Notes: generated from the letters alone by a model not told the origin. DNA of 64,000 nt from Herminiimonas sp. KBW02 (GCF_003852535.1 NZ_QAJP01000003.1:479937-543936), one strand, 5' to 3'; counted from the first letter of the stretch, positions 7,993-17,854 are shown. Numbers and translations: made by a program.

Positions 7993-9351
7993 TTAACTTT
8001 CCTGCTGTGCGGTTGTCGTTCCCTGCGCTGCCGTTTTTGGTGACGTGCGCGCCGCAAACCACAGCAGGACGATGACTGGCAGGCCAAGCAAGGCAGTACC
8101 GGTAAAGAAGCTGGCGTAGCCAAAACTGTCGACATACGCACCGGAATAACCGGCGATGAATTTCGGCAGCAGCAACATCATCGAACTGAACAATGCATAT
8201 TGCGTGGCCGAGTAACTGATGTTGGTCAGGCTGGACAGGTAGGCGATGAAGGCGGCACTGGCGATGCCGCTGGCCAGATTGTCTGCAGAAATTACCAGTA
8301 CCAGCGCCTGCACATCGTGGCCGTGCCCGGCCAGCCAGACAAACAGCAGATTACTGGCAGAGCTCAGGATGGCGCCGAGCGCGAGTATGCGCATCATGCC
8401 GAAGCGCATCGACAATGCCCCGCCTATGAAGGCCCCCACCAGCGTCATGATGATGCCAAAGATCTTGGTGACAGCTGCCACCTCATCCTTGCTGTAACCC
8501 ATATCCACATAAAACGGATTTGCCATAATGCCCATCACGACATCGCTGATGCGGTAAGTCGCGATCAGGGCCAGGATCAGCAGCGCCTGCCAGCGGTAGC
8601 GCACGATGAATTCGCGGAACGGCCCTATCAATACGTCGTCCAGCCACGCAGCGACATTCTTGGCTGGCGGCAGGACGCGTCGCGCCGGTTCCGCCGAGAA
8701 CAAGACCGTGATCACACCGACCAGCATGGATAGCGCCATCGCGAAGTACGCGACGCGCCAGGCACCGGGCTGGTAGCTGCCGTTGCCGACGATCTCCGCG
8801 CGTGCCGCGATCCACAAGACGCCTGCACCGGCCCAGATCATCGCGAGTCGGTAGCCGGTCTGGTAGCTGGCCGCCAGTGCTGCCTGGCGGTCGGTATCCG
8901 CGGATTCAATACGGAACGCGTCGAGGGAAATATCTTGTGTGGCGGAGCCGAAGGCCACCATGAGCGCGCACCAGACCACCGGTTCCAGCGCGACGTGCGG
9001 ATCGTTCAATGCCATGCCGACCAGTCCGGCCATGATTGCCAGTTGCGAGAGCAGCAGCCAGCTACGGCGCCGTCCCATCCAGCGTGTCAGCAGCGGGATA
9101 GGTACCCGGTCGACCAGTGGCGCCCATACCCATTTGAACGCATAGGCCAGGCCGACCCAGCTCAGGTAGCCGATGGTGCTGCGATCGATACCGGCCTCGC
9201 GCAGCCAGAAGCTGAGCGTGCCGAGTACCAGCATCAGGGGTAATCCGGCGGAAAATCCGAGCAACAGCATGCGCAAAGTGGCGGTTTCCAGATAGACCTT
9301 GAAAGTGTCTGCCCATGAACGCCGTACACCATCGCTGTTGCGAAAAATCAT
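7993..9351 (-). CDS. ampG: AmpG-type muropeptide permease (MFS)
   Basis: Inner-membrane MFS transporter of 452 residues that in the AmpG family imports anhydromuropeptides for cell-wall recycling. The N-terminal part LLLGFSAGLPLMLVLGTLSFWL followed by GYLSWVGLAYAFKWVWAPLVDRVPIPLL is the AmpG signature, including the conserved cytoplasmic Asp-Arg loop. GRRRSWLLLSQ follows, then about twelve hydrophobic segments. It is not in an operon with other recycling genes, so the substrate is inferred from family only. Confidence 0.85.
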   Translation of the reverse strand: MIFRNSDGVRRSWADTFKVYLETATLRMLLLGFSAGLPLMLVLGTLSFWLREAGIDRSTIGYLSWVGLAYAFKWVWAPLVDRVPIPLLTRWMGRRRSWLLLSQLAIMAGLVGMALNDPHVALEPVVWCALMVAFGSATQDISLDAFRIESADTDRQAALAASYQTGYRLAMIWAGAGVLWIAARAEIVGNGSYQPGAWRVAYFAMALSMLVGVITVLFSAEPARRVLPPAKNVAAWLDDVLIGPFREFIVRYRWQALLILALIATYRISDVVMGIMANPFYVDMGYSKDEVAAVTKIFGIIMTLVGAFIGGALSMRFGMMRILALGAILSSASNLLFVWLAGHGHDVQALVLVISADNLASGIASAAFIAYLSSLTNISYSATQYALFSSMMLLLPKFIAGYSGAYVDSFGYASFFTGTALLGLPVIVLLWFAARTSPKTAAQGTTTAQQES

Positions 9352-9543
9352 CTTTTCTTACCTTGATTGAAAGGAGTGGCGACATTGCGCCAACAGGCTG
9401 AGATGCTGACACAAGAGTGCCCTGGCAGCAAGCGATGCAGCGATGCCTGTCGCCGGAATGCAGGGATAACGGGGGTTTTTCTGCTGCAACTGCTAACGAC
9501 GGTTTATCATGGGAGCCTTCCCTATACCGCTGCAATTATTCCT

Positions 9544-10125
9544 ATGCTGATCATCACCATTAAACAAGGCAAAGAAAAAAGCCTGCTCGCACGCCAGCCA
9601 TGGATTTATGCATCCGCAGTCGAACGCGTTGATGGCAAGCCGGCGGAACGCATGAAGCAGGGTGCAACCGCGCTGGTGCGCTCGTCGTCAGGCAAATTCC
9701 TGGCGCGCGCTGCGCATGCACCGAAATCCCAGATCCAGGCACGCGTCTGGACTTTCGATGAAGCGCAACCGGTCGATCATGCGCTGATCAAACGTCGCGT
9801 CAAGGCTGCGATCCAAAAACGTGTTGCTGCTGCCAAGGGTAAGCGGGTGGGTGTGACCAAGCGTTTGCCATTGGTAATAGGCGATGAAGATGAATTGTCG
9901 GGTTTGCTGGTGGACTGGTATGGCGACCAGAAGGGTTACCTGATCTGCGAATTTCAGTCGGCAGGTGTCGATGCCTGGAAAGTCGCCATTGTGCAGGCGC
10001 TGATTGCGGAAACAGGTTGTCCCAATGTGTATGAAACGGCCGATGAGTTGATACGTAAGGGTGAAGGTTTGCCATTCAACTACGGTGTATTGGCCGGCGA
10101 TGAGCCGCCGGATGATTTGTTGTAA
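9544..10125 (+). pseudogene. RlmI-type 23S rRNA cytosine methyltransferase, catalytic domain missing
   Basis: The 193-residue frame matches the N-terminal half of RlmI (full length about 396): a PUA RNA-binding domain (KQGKEKSLLARQPWIYASAV, residues 5-25, to about 75) and the linking domain, ending at NVYETADELIRKGEGLP...GVLAGDEPPDDLL. In intact RlmI the SAM-binding Rossmann domain begins immediately after an EEPPE-like stretch. Here a TAA follows, and the next 55 bases to the following gene hold no remnant in any forward frame. The catalytic half is therefore deleted, and methyltransferase activity is not expected. ATG 9544 has no obvious ribosome site. It could persist as an RNA-binding protein or be a decaying gene. 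Confidence 0.75.
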
Positions 10126-10180
10126 GGGAGAGCCGTGTGCACTGTGAACTGACGACAAACGAGCTAAGGGTGTGCAAATA

Positions 10181-11209
10181 ATGGCGGCCCAGTTCCGGCA
10201 GGAGTTCTGGCCGCATTCTGGTTACAAACTGACCCGTCGCGATGTTGACGGCCGTTTGCTGTTAAGTGATGACCTGTTGCGTGCCTGGTGGCACCGGCCG
10301 GAAGTGGCGCCGATAGATGAATCTTGTGAACGTGAACGTGCGTTGCATGCTGCTTTGCTGGCCGAGCCACGGCGGGTCGTCACGGAAGCGGACATCAGCG
10401 CGCTGCAGGATGCCGATGCGCAGGATAACTATCGCATCCTGCTGGCGTGGCGTGACCGTTTGCTGGCAGCGCCTACGCTGGAAGCGGCGTATCTCGATTT
10501 ATTCCGTGGGGGGAGCATCAATGTGCCGCCGGTTTTCATCGACCAGCTGACACAGATGATCGTACACGGCATGCTGGATGGCAGTGAAGAAGCCTTGCAA
10601 ATCCGCGCTGCCGAACTGTTTTTCCGCAAACAAAAAGTAGCGATAGAAAACGGTGCCGTCATGTTGGCTGATGCCGATACCGTCGAGTTGCATGCGACTG
10701 GCGGCAATTACGGCGATATCGGTCGTTTGCTGATAGAGGCTAATACCAAGCCACGGCGTGTCGAGCTGGATGTGCTGGATCAGGAAAACGCCGACACCTA
10801 TTGGGCGCGCAACGAACGACACGATACGGTCATCAGCTTTGCCTACGGTCGTGCCGCGTTAACAGCATTTTGTCGGATCGTGGAAAAGTGGATACAGCAC
10901 TTCTACGGCGTCTCCGTAGTCGTGCGGCCGTTGCGTGCGATTGAAGCCAGGCACTGGGCCTGGCATATAGGCCTGGATGCCGAAGCCAGCGCCATCCTGA
11001 ATGATTTATATACAGGGTCGGAATTGGAAGAGGAGCGCAATCGCCGCATCCTGTCCCTGTTCCAGCTCGACTTCGTTGATCCGGCCGTGGTGCGTGCCGA
11101 TGTCGCAGGTCGCCCTGTGTATATGGCTTGTGCAATGAATGCGGAAGAATTGTTGCGCATCAAGCCGCAGAATTTATTGTTGAATCTGCCGCTGGCATCG
11201 ATCTCCTGA
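10181..11209 (+). CDS. DUF6352-like protein of unknown function
   Basis: A soluble protein of 342 residues with no signal peptide or membrane helix. I chose ATG 10181 because AAGGG at 10166-10170 lies about 10 bases before it; the in-frame GTG at 10172 is too close. The N-terminus has FWPHSGYKLTRRDVDGRLLLSDDLLRAWWHRPEVAP, and the middle has VFIDQLTQMIVHGML. The resemblance to the DUF6352 family is from memory and tentative. It ends 18 bases before the MOT1-type transporter, suggesting co-expression. I cannot name a catalytic residue. Confidence 0.6.
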   Translation: MAAQFRQEFWPHSGYKLTRRDVDGRLLLSDDLLRAWWHRPEVAPIDESCERERALHAALLAEPRRVVTEADISALQDADAQDNYRILLAWRDRLLAAPTLEAAYLDLFRGGSINVPPVFIDQLTQMIVHGMLDGSEEALQIRAAELFFRKQKVAIENGAVMLADADTVELHATGGNYGDIGRLLIEANTKPRRVELDVLDQENADTYWARNERHDTVISFAYGRAALTAFCRIVEKWIQHFYGVSVVVRPLRAIEARHWAWHIGLDAEASAILNDLYTGSELEEERNRRILSLFQLDFVDPAVVRADVAGRPVYMACAMNAEELLRIKPQNLLLNLPLASIS

Positions 11210-11227
11210 TTTGTCACGACCGGATAT

Positions 11228-12397
11228 ATGAGCGCATCCAGTAATACGCCGCTGACCGACAGCGCACCGCATAATCGCTACGACCGCATGGAGTGGGCCG
11301 GTGCCTTTGGTGACCTGGGCACGCTGATTCCGTTCATTGCTGCCTATATCGGCGTGCTGAAGATGAACCCGTTCGGCGTGTTGTTTGCATTCGGTATTTG
11401 TATGCTGGTGTGTGGCCTGTATTACAAGACGCCATTCCCGGTGCAACCTATGAAGGCAATCGGCGCGGTTGCGGCTTTGCAGGCGGTGCAGACTGCAGTC
11501 GTGACTCCGGCCGCAGTGTATAGCGCAACGCTGGTGACAGGCGTCATCTGGCTGTTGCTCGGCGTGACCGGCCTGGTCTCGCGCGTGGCGCGACTGGTGC
11601 CGCCACCGGTCATTATCGGTATCGTGTTCGGTCTGGGGTTTGGCTTCATGTTGCAAGGCGTGACGATGATGCAGACCGATTGGCTGATTGCGGTAATAGG
11701 CGGTAGCGGTACCTTGCTGTTGATGGGAAATAAAAAAATACCCGCAATGTTTGTCTTGCTGGCCTTTGGTGCGGCAGTCGGAGTAGTGCAAAATCCGGAA
11801 TTGCTGACGGCACTGGCACAAAGCAATATAGGTTTTCATTTACCGACATTTGCCCTGACTGATCTATCGTGGAATCAATTCTTTGTGGGTGCGGTTTTGC
11901 TCGCATTGCCGCAAATCCCTTTGACTCTCGGCAATGCCGTGATCGCCATCAAGGAAGAGAACAACCGCTTGTTTCCGCAGCGGCCAGTGAGCGAGCGCAG
12001 CGTATCGATCTCAACTGGTTTCATGAATTTGTTCAGTGCATCGGTCGGTGGCGTTCCGATGTGTCATGGCGCAGGTGGTATGGCCGGACATATTGCGTTC
12101 GGTGCGAGGACCGGCGGTGCGGTAGTCATCCTGGGGGCAGTGTTGCTGATGCTGGCATTTTTCTTCAGCGATTCAGTAGAAGTGTTGTTTAAGCTGTTTC
12201 CCACAGCGGTGCTGGGCGTCATTCTGTTTCTCACCGGAGCTCAGCTGGCACTGGGTAGTAGCGTTTTTCCCGCAGATCGTGGCGCACGCGTCGTAGTGTT
12301 GCTGACCGCCGCCTTGTGCATGTGGAATGTCGGTGCTGGTTTCGTGGTCGGTGTTGTCCTGCATCACCTGCAGCAGCGCGGTCGTATGCAGATGTAA
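11228..12397 (+). CDS. MOT1-type molybdate/sulfate transporter
   Basis: Inner-membrane transporter of 389 residues with about ten to eleven hydrophobic helices. GDLGTLIPFIAAYIG near residue 28 and the PFPVQPMKAIGAVA motif near 70 are hallmarks of the MOT1 (MFS_MOT1) family related to SulP transporters; the repeated LPQIPLTLGNAVIA and VPMCHGAGGMAGH motifs occur near 225 and 280. The likely substrate is molybdate, with sulfate as alternative. No STAS domain is present, as expected for MOT1. It follows the DUF6352-like gene closely. Confidence 0.82.
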   Translation: MSASSNTPLTDSAPHNRYDRMEWAGAFGDLGTLIPFIAAYIGVLKMNPFGVLFAFGICMLVCGLYYKTPFPVQPMKAIGAVAALQAVQTAVVTPAAVYSATLVTGVIWLLLGVTGLVSRVARLVPPPVIIGIVFGLGFGFMLQGVTMMQTDWLIAVIGGSGTLLLMGNKKIPAMFVLLAFGAAVGVVQNPELLTALAQSNIGFHLPTFALTDLSWNQFFVGAVLLALPQIPLTLGNAVIAIKEENNRLFPQRPVSERSVSISTGFMNLFSASVGGVPMCHGAGGMAGHIAFGARTGGAVVILGAVLLMLAFFFSDSVEVLFKLFPTAVLGVILFLTGAQLALGSSVFPADRGARVVVLLTAALCMWNVGAGFVVGVVLHHLQQRGRMQM

Positions 12398-12499
12398 GCA
12401 ATCTGCGCGAACCTTTAGTACATACACAGGTCTACCGTCGTTCTTGCCTGAACGAACAAGGCATTGCTGTTACTCGTCAGCATATGCCTGCCGCTATCC

Positions 12500-13633
12500 A
12501 TGAATACAGTAATACAGCGCCGCTGGGAGCTCGATGCCCTGCGCGGCTTGATGTTGGTCATGATGTTTTCCACTCACCTGCCTACCCGTTTCAGTATCGG
12601 ATTCGGACAGACGCTGGGCTATGTGTCGGCGGCGGAAGGCTTTGTCATGCTGTCTGCTTTCATGGCGGGCATGATCTACACCAGCAAGGCTATGCGGGAT
12701 GGTGTAGACGCTATGCGCAGGGCTTTCTTCAAACGCACACTGACGGTTTACGCCTGCCACGTCGCCTGCCTGCTCCTGCTATTCACGCTGATTGCCGCAT
12801 TGGGATTGAAATTCGATCAGTCCGGCCTGAAAAATCTGATTGGCTACTATCTGGAAAATCCAGTGTCGGGTTTGCTGGGCGGCATCATGTTGATTTACAA
12901 CCCGCCCTTGCTCGACATCCTGCCGCTGTATGTGATGTTGCTGCTGATCAGTCCGTGGATACTCGCACATGGCATGCGACATGGCTGGCGTGGCATCTTT
13001 ATCGTGAGCATAACCTTGTGGCTGGCCGCACAGTTCGGCCTGTCTTCGTTCCTGTACAGCATGCTGGTTGCGGTTACTGGTTTGCCAGTTCCATTCCGCG
13101 AGACCGGATCCTTTGAAACCTTTGCATGGCAATTGTTGTGGGTATTTGGTTTGTGGCTGGGTTCGCTGGATGCGAACGGTGTTTTGCAAGGACGTAATGC
13201 ATTTATGCCGCGCCTGGTGTGGACTGCAGTTGCACTGGCGCTGATGTTTTTCATCTGGCGTCATACGGTCGGGCAGATACCGTTCCCCGGCAATGAAACA
13301 TTGAATCTGTGGCTGGATAAATGGCACCTCGGGCCATTACGCCTGCTTAATTTTATGGCACTGCTAGTGATCGTCATGCACATCGGCAGTGCCAAGCGCG
13401 TAGAGCTTCCTCGCTTTAAATTTCTGGAAACGATGGGCGCTGCGTCATTGCCGGTGTTCTGTGCGCACCTGATTCTGGTGTTGCTCACACTCGCCATCAT
13501 CGGCGATGCATTCGATGAGCGTTTCGACTGGATGGATGAAATCTTGCTGAGTGGCGGACTAGTCTTGCTGTATCTGTCGGCTATGCTCGCCTTGCGCTTC
13601 CGAAGCCGACAACCTGTATCCAAACGTTTTTAA
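12500..13633 (+). CDS. OpgC-like acyltransferase-type membrane protein
   Basis: A 377-residue polytopic membrane protein of the OpgC family, distantly related to acyltransferase 3 proteins. OpgC in other bacteria adds succinyl groups to periplasmic glucans. The start RRWELDALRGLMLVMMFSTHLPTR is the family signature (ELDALRG and a catalytic-type histidine), followed by about ten helices. ATG 12500 is preferred because it places the signature at residue 7; an in-frame upstream start adds 12 hydrophobic residues. No glucan-synthesis genes are nearby. It converges on the next gene with 2 bases between. Confidence 0.78.
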   Translation: MNTVIQRRWELDALRGLMLVMMFSTHLPTRFSIGFGQTLGYVSAAEGFVMLSAFMAGMIYTSKAMRDGVDAMRRAFFKRTLTVYACHVACLLLLFTLIAALGLKFDQSGLKNLIGYYLENPVSGLLGGIMLIYNPPLLDILPLYVMLLLISPWILAHGMRHGWRGIFIVSITLWLAAQFGLSSFLYSMLVAVTGLPVPFRETGSFETFAWQLLWVFGLWLGSLDANGVLQGRNAFMPRLVWTAVALALMFFIWRHTVGQIPFPGNETLNLWLDKWHLGPLRLLNFMALLVIVMHIGSAKRVELPRFKFLETMGAASLPVFCAHLILVLLTLAIIGDAFDERFDWMDEILLSGGLVLLYLSAMLALRFRSRQPVSKRF

Positions 13634-13635
13634 TA

Positions 13636-14790
13636 TTATTCAAGCCAGCGTGCACGGCTGGCTGAGATGGCAATCGCGATAGCCATGACACCAATCAGGC
13701 CAAGTGCGACCTGCATGCCCCAGCCTTGCGCCAGAAAGCCAATGACAGGCGGTCCGATCAGACCGCCGCTGTAACTGAAGGTGGCTACCGCCGCCAATGC
13801 CGTCGCACCATGTCGTCCGGCAGAGCTGAACACAAATGGAAAGACGGAAGCAAAGCCGGCGCCCGCTATCGCGAAACCGAATATGGTTAGTGGAATGTTG
13901 ATCGCAGCAACGGCAATAAAGATGCCGCATGCGGCGAATGAGGCACCGACTGCAACCACACGTCGCGCGCCGTATCTGTCCTTGAAGCGATCACACACCA
14001 GGCGAGCCGCCAGCATGAGTGCTGCAAAACCTGCATAGGCCAATGGCGCAACGCCATCATGTGCAGCCATGCGATCCTTCATGAAGACGCCGCTCCAGTC
14101 GGCGATCGAGCCTTCTGCAACTGCACCGCAAAATCCGATGATGCCAAGCGCAACCAGCGGGCCGTGCGCAATTGCAAAGTATTGTTTGCTGCTGACATGC
14201 TCTATCTGGTCCGTGGGCAATGCCTGGTAAGCGATGTACAAGGGCAGTAGCAAGGCAAGTGCAGTGATGATGAAGTGTACGGTCGGTGTGACTCCTATGC
14301 CTGCCATCAGGCTGCCGAACAGAGCACCGCTGACTGCACCCACGCTGAACCACGCATGCAGCAGCGACATAGTTGAGCGCCCTGCCTGTTTTTCCTGTTC
14401 GGTGCCGATCGCATTAATCGCAACATCGAAGCAACCGGAGCCTGCGCCCAGCGCCACCGCGACGATCACCAGCCATGTCATGCTGGGTGCTAATGCCAGC
14501 GCGGGTAATACAACGATGAGGCCGAGTCCCGAGTACCAGGCGGCGCGTCGTCCGCCGAAGCGCCCGACCAGCCATGCAGCCAGAGGGAAGGATGCGACTG
14601 CGCCAAAACCACCGCCCAGCAATACCATGCCCAGTTGTGCCGGATTCAATTGCAATGCGTCACGGATTGCCGGTATGCGTGCTGCCCATGATGCATAGAT
14701 CACACCCAGCAGAATGAAGAGAAAGGGCGTGGCGGCAGAACGCAAACGGGCAAAGCGGGGCGCAGCGGATAACAGGGATTCAGTGGACAT
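13636..14790 (-). CDS. MFS transporter (YbjJ-like)
   Basis: A 384-residue, 12-helix major facilitator protein. The start at 14790 (MSTESLL) is preferred; a longer frame begins at 14886 but adds a non-membrane extension. ASWAARIPAIRDALQLNPAQLG near residue 32 and GGGFGAVASFPLAAWLVGRFGGRRA near 58 hold the conserved cytoplasmic loop of the family. The substrate is unknown; related proteins are annotated as sugar or drug efflux. Nothing in the context helps. Confidence 0.8.
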   Translation of the reverse strand: MSTESLLSAAPRFARLRSAATPFLFILLGVIYASWAARIPAIRDALQLNPAQLGMVLLGGGFGAVASFPLAAWLVGRFGGRRAAWYSGLGLIVVLPALALAPSMTWLVIVAVALGAGSGCFDVAINAIGTEQEKQAGRSTMSLLHAWFSVGAVSGALFGSLMAGIGVTPTVHFIITALALLLPLYIAYQALPTDQIEHVSSKQYFAIAHGPLVALGIIGFCGAVAEGSIADWSGVFMKDRMAAHDGVAPLAYAGFAALMLAARLVCDRFKDRYGARRVVAVGASFAACGIFIAVAAINIPLTIFGFAIAGAGFASVFPFVFSSAGRHGATALAAVATFSYSGGLIGPPVIGFLAQGWGMQVALGLIGVMAIAIAISASRARWLE

Positions 14791-14872
14791 CGGATAACTA
14801 GAAGCGGAATGGTTGCGTTTGCACGCAATGCTGAATTGTATTGTGTTCGGCCGGATCGCGTACGGCAGATGT

Positions 14873-14900
14873 AAAAACAGGCGCAAAAGCAGCGCCTGTT
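14873..14900 (-). terminator. Terminator of phoX
   Basis: AACAGGCGC (14876-14884) pairs with GCGCCTGTT (14892-14900), and on the minus strand the stem is followed by TTTTTA. It lies 31 bases after the phoX stop. Confidence 0.75.
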
Positions 14901-14931
14901 ATTTATGCATGACTGCTTATCTTAATCAGGC

Positions 14932-16893
14932 TCAAGATTTGGACAACCTGGGTTGCATAGGATCTGCTGTCAGGTAACCAACTGCCGCGCTGAATCTGTC
15001 GTTGTAGTTGGCCTTAATCAAAGGATCCAGCTTGTCTTTGACCTTGCTGTGCAATTTGCCACTCCAGTCACCGGCATGCTGGAAGTTGCTCATGATGTAA
15101 GTCCAGCCATTGATTTCATCGACTGCGTGCAGGCCGGTGGATTCGGCGCCTGCCGGCACAGACATGATGCGCGCCAGCTTTTTGGTGTCTACGTTGTAAG
15201 CCCACAGGAAGTTGTTGACGTGCGTGCTGCTGTCTTCGCCGATGAATAGCGTGCGCATTTTTTCAGAAAATTTCAGGTTATCCGGATTCGCAATCTTGTC
15301 CGGATTCGCCAGGTTACCCAAAGCATCGGCGGCGATATCTTCACCGATTAACAGGGCACGGGTTTGCACCGGTACCCACTCGCTGGTGATTGCGGTGCCG
15401 CCGGTGTCGCGTTGTCCGCCTGTCAGTTTGTGCGCGTACACGCCGCCAGCCACGATGGCTTTGTTGACGCTGATGTTGCTGGCCGGATTCCATGCCGGAT
15501 CGTTCTTTACCATCGAGTTCTGGATGTTCTGCAAAGCAGAGTAAGCGATCTTGTCCTTGATGTTGACAGTCGTCCCTTCCATCTTGGTAAAGCCCATGCT
15601 GGCGCCGACCAGATTCGCATAGCGATGTGTTTCGAGGAAAGCTGCCGCCTTTTCCATGCCTGGTTTCAGCTTGACCCAGTTCGCAATGCCGTCGGCATAT
15701 AGCTTGGTATAGCTGGCGTCATTCGGATCGGTTTTGACGCTGTGCATGATGTCGGACGGCTTTAAGGTGTTCGCCAGTTTTTCGATTTCTGCGCTGCTGG
15801 CATGACCCAATTTAATCCAGCTCAGTGCTGCACCCGGTGCAGCCGGATCGACCGAGAAACCCGCACCTACTTTGGCGACATACAAGGTACCCGCCGATAA
15901 ATCTTTTTCCTTGTCGGCGATGAACATGAACAGGCCGCCATTGGTGTAGTCATCGCCCATCAATACGGTGCGATTGTCAGGCATCACTTGTATCAATTCG
16001 TGTGAGATACGACCGAGGCAGAAATGTTTCTTGATGCTGCCGCTGCCATCTGCATGCACGGTGATTTCCGGCAGGTGACCATAGTGATAGGGGTTGGCTT
16101 TGCTCTCATCACCAAACAAATTCTTGCTGAAAGTTTTGAAGAAAGGACTGTCGTTGATGAATTGCGCATCCGGCTCGTACTCTTCGCTGGACAGATGTGT
16201 ATTCCACGGTGACAGGCTGGCGCCGCAAGTGATCCACAAGCCATGCACGGACGAGGTATCGACGTTGTGATATTTGACCAGTGAGAGTTTGCCGTTGCTT
16301 TGATCCTGGTCCAGGGTCAGTACTGCTATTGGTGAAGGCAAGGTGCCGTATGCATTGTTCTTGCCGCTTGCTGCACCTGCCTGGTCGCGTGTGGTGTATT
16401 CAAACTGCACGACGCCGAATATTGCCTTGCCTTTGATATTGGCGACGTTCGCATTTGGCAGTGCGAGCAGCGAAGTGCCGTCCGGCGAGTCGGAGAAAAA
16501 TTGTCTTTCTTTCCCCGCAACCGAGCGATCGATGATGGGCTTGTTATTGATGTCGTAGTAGCCGCCGCTAATAATGGTGCCGCCCTTGCCATCCGGTACC
16601 GCTTGTCCGGTGATGAAGAATGGTTGGTAAGCGAGGCGATAGCTCTGTACCGAGTTGTCACCGTAGTGCACATTCAGTGTGGAGCCGACCGTAGTAGTGG
16701 CCATGGCGGCTGCATCCGCCAGTGACGGCGCAGCCATAGTCGTGAAGCTGGTGGCGACGTATTCTTTTGCGGCGGATGGTGCTGCTGTGCTGCAGGCTGC
16801 AAGGAAGGCAGATGATGCGCCCAGCGGCAACAAAGGTGCGCTGGCGAGGAATTTAAGAGCTAGTCTCCGTGAAGGCTGTGGCTGATCGGACAT
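14932..16893 (-). CDS. phoX: PhoX-type phosphatase with Tat signal
   Basis: A 653-residue protein of the PhoX (DUF839) family of calcium- and iron-dependent alkaline phosphatases, exported folded to the periplasm or surface. The N-terminus carries a twin-arginine signal SRRLALKFLASA followed by a hydrophobic stretch and ACSTAA. The body contains the beta-propeller family pattern, with EEYEPDAQF and HVNNFLWAYNVDTKK. I chose ATG 16893 because it puts the Tat motif at residue 8; an upstream in-frame start at 16938 is less likely. No obvious Pho box is visible upstream, so phosphate control is not demonstrated. Confidence 0.85.
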   Translation of the reverse strand: MSDQPQPSRRLALKFLASAPLLPLGASSAFLAACSTAAPSAAKEYVATSFTTMAAPSLADAAAMATTTVGSTLNVHYGDNSVQSYRLAYQPFFITGQAVPDGKGGTIISGGYYDINNKPIIDRSVAGKERQFFSDSPDGTSLLALPNANVANIKGKAIFGVVQFEYTTRDQAGAASGKNNAYGTLPSPIAVLTLDQDQSNGKLSLVKYHNVDTSSVHGLWITCGASLSPWNTHLSSEEYEPDAQFINDSPFFKTFSKNLFGDESKANPYHYGHLPEITVHADGSGSIKKHFCLGRISHELIQVMPDNRTVLMGDDYTNGGLFMFIADKEKDLSAGTLYVAKVGAGFSVDPAAPGAALSWIKLGHASSAEIEKLANTLKPSDIMHSVKTDPNDASYTKLYADGIANWVKLKPGMEKAAAFLETHRYANLVGASMGFTKMEGTTVNIKDKIAYSALQNIQNSMVKNDPAWNPASNISVNKAIVAGGVYAHKLTGGQRDTGGTAITSEWVPVQTRALLIGEDIAADALGNLANPDKIANPDNLKFSEKMRTLFIGEDSSTHVNNFLWAYNVDTKKLARIMSVPAGAESTGLHAVDEINGWTYIMSNFQHAGDWSGKLHSKVKDKLDPLIKANYNDRFSAAVGYLTADPMQPRLSKS

Positions 16894-17041
16894 GGTTATT
16901 TCCAGGATGGTTGAGTTGCGATGCGCCGGTGGCCCCAAGCTGAACCCTTATCGATCATATCCAAGTTCGCGGATATGGTTGAAATGAGTTTTGGAAATTG
17001 TCGTGCGATCCCCGCGTAGTCCGGGATTATAAAAATGCTTT

Positions 17042-17067
17042 ATGACCGCTTCGTGAAAAGCGGTCAT
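17042..17067 (-). terminator. Hairpin downstream of xthA
   Basis: ATGACCGCTT (17042-17051) and AAGCGGTCAT (17058-17067) form a perfect 10-bp stem with a 6-base loop, 4 bases after the xthA stop. On the minus strand a TTTTTAT tract follows after six bases, so it is a plausible terminator. Confidence 0.65.
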
Positions 17068-17071
17068 GCCA

Positions 17072-17854
17072 TTACTGTTTCCAGTCGTAATCTATCGTCA
17101 ACGGCGCGTGATCGCTGAAGCGTTCATCTTTATAGATGGCAGCGCTACGCGCGGTCTCTGCCAGTGCCGGTGTTGCCACCTGGTAATCAATGCGCCAGCC
17201 GACGTTCTTTGCATATGCCTGGCCGCGGTTGCTCCACCATGTGTAGCACTCATCGGTGGTATTTGGATGCAGGCGACGATATGCATCGACCAGCTCAACT
17301 TCATCAAATACACGCGACAGCCATGCACGTTCCTCTGGCAGGAAGCCGGAGTTCTTGCGATTGCCTTTGAAATTCTTCAGGTCGATTTCATTGTGCGCGA
17401 TATTCCAGTCGCCGCAGATGACGAAGTCGCGCCCTTGCGCTTTTAGTTCCAGCAAGTGCGGCAGGAATACATCCATGAAGCGAAACTTGGCCTGTTGCCG
17501 TTCCTCGCCGGACGAGCCGGACGGGCAATACACCGAAATCACGCTCAACTTGCCAAAGTCACATTGCACATAACGCCCTTCGGCATCGAACTCGGCGCAG
17601 CCGAAGCCGATCTGCACGTTGTCGGGTACGGTTTTGCAGTACACACCGGCACCGGAGTAGCCCTTCTTCTCGGCATAGTGGAAATAACCGGTATAGCCCG
17701 GTGGCGTCAGGAATTCAGGCGTCATATCAGGTGCCTGCGCCTTCAGTTCTTGCACACAGATAAAGTCGGCGTCGTGCCTGGCCATCCAGGTAAAAAAGCC
17801 TTTTTTGGCGGCGGAGCGTATGCCATTCAGGTTGGCGGAAACAATTTTCAACAT
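17072..17854 (-). CDS. xthA: Exodeoxyribonuclease III
   Basis: AP endonuclease and 3'-exonuclease of base excision repair, 260 residues. Catalytic motifs of the ExoIII/APE1 fold are present: IVSANLNGIRSAAKKG at the N-terminus, VQELKAQ with the metal-binding Glu near 34, GDWNIAHNEIDLKN near 148, and the terminal SDHAPLTIDYDW with the catalytic Asp-His pair. ATG 17854 (MLKIVSAN) is the usual family start; four codons upstream there is another ATG. Confidence 0.95.
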   Translation of the reverse strand: MLKIVSANLNGIRSAAKKGFFTWMARHDADFICVQELKAQAPDMTPEFLTPPGYTGYFHYAEKKGYSGAGVYCKTVPDNVQIGFGCAEFDAEGRYVQCDFGKLSVISVYCPSGSSGEERQQAKFRFMDVFLPHLLELKAQGRDFVICGDWNIAHNEIDLKNFKGNRKNSGFLPEERAWLSRVFDEVELVDAYRRLHPNTTDECYTWWSNRGQAYAKNVGWRIDYQVATPALAETARSAAIYKDERFSDHAPLTIDYDWKQ

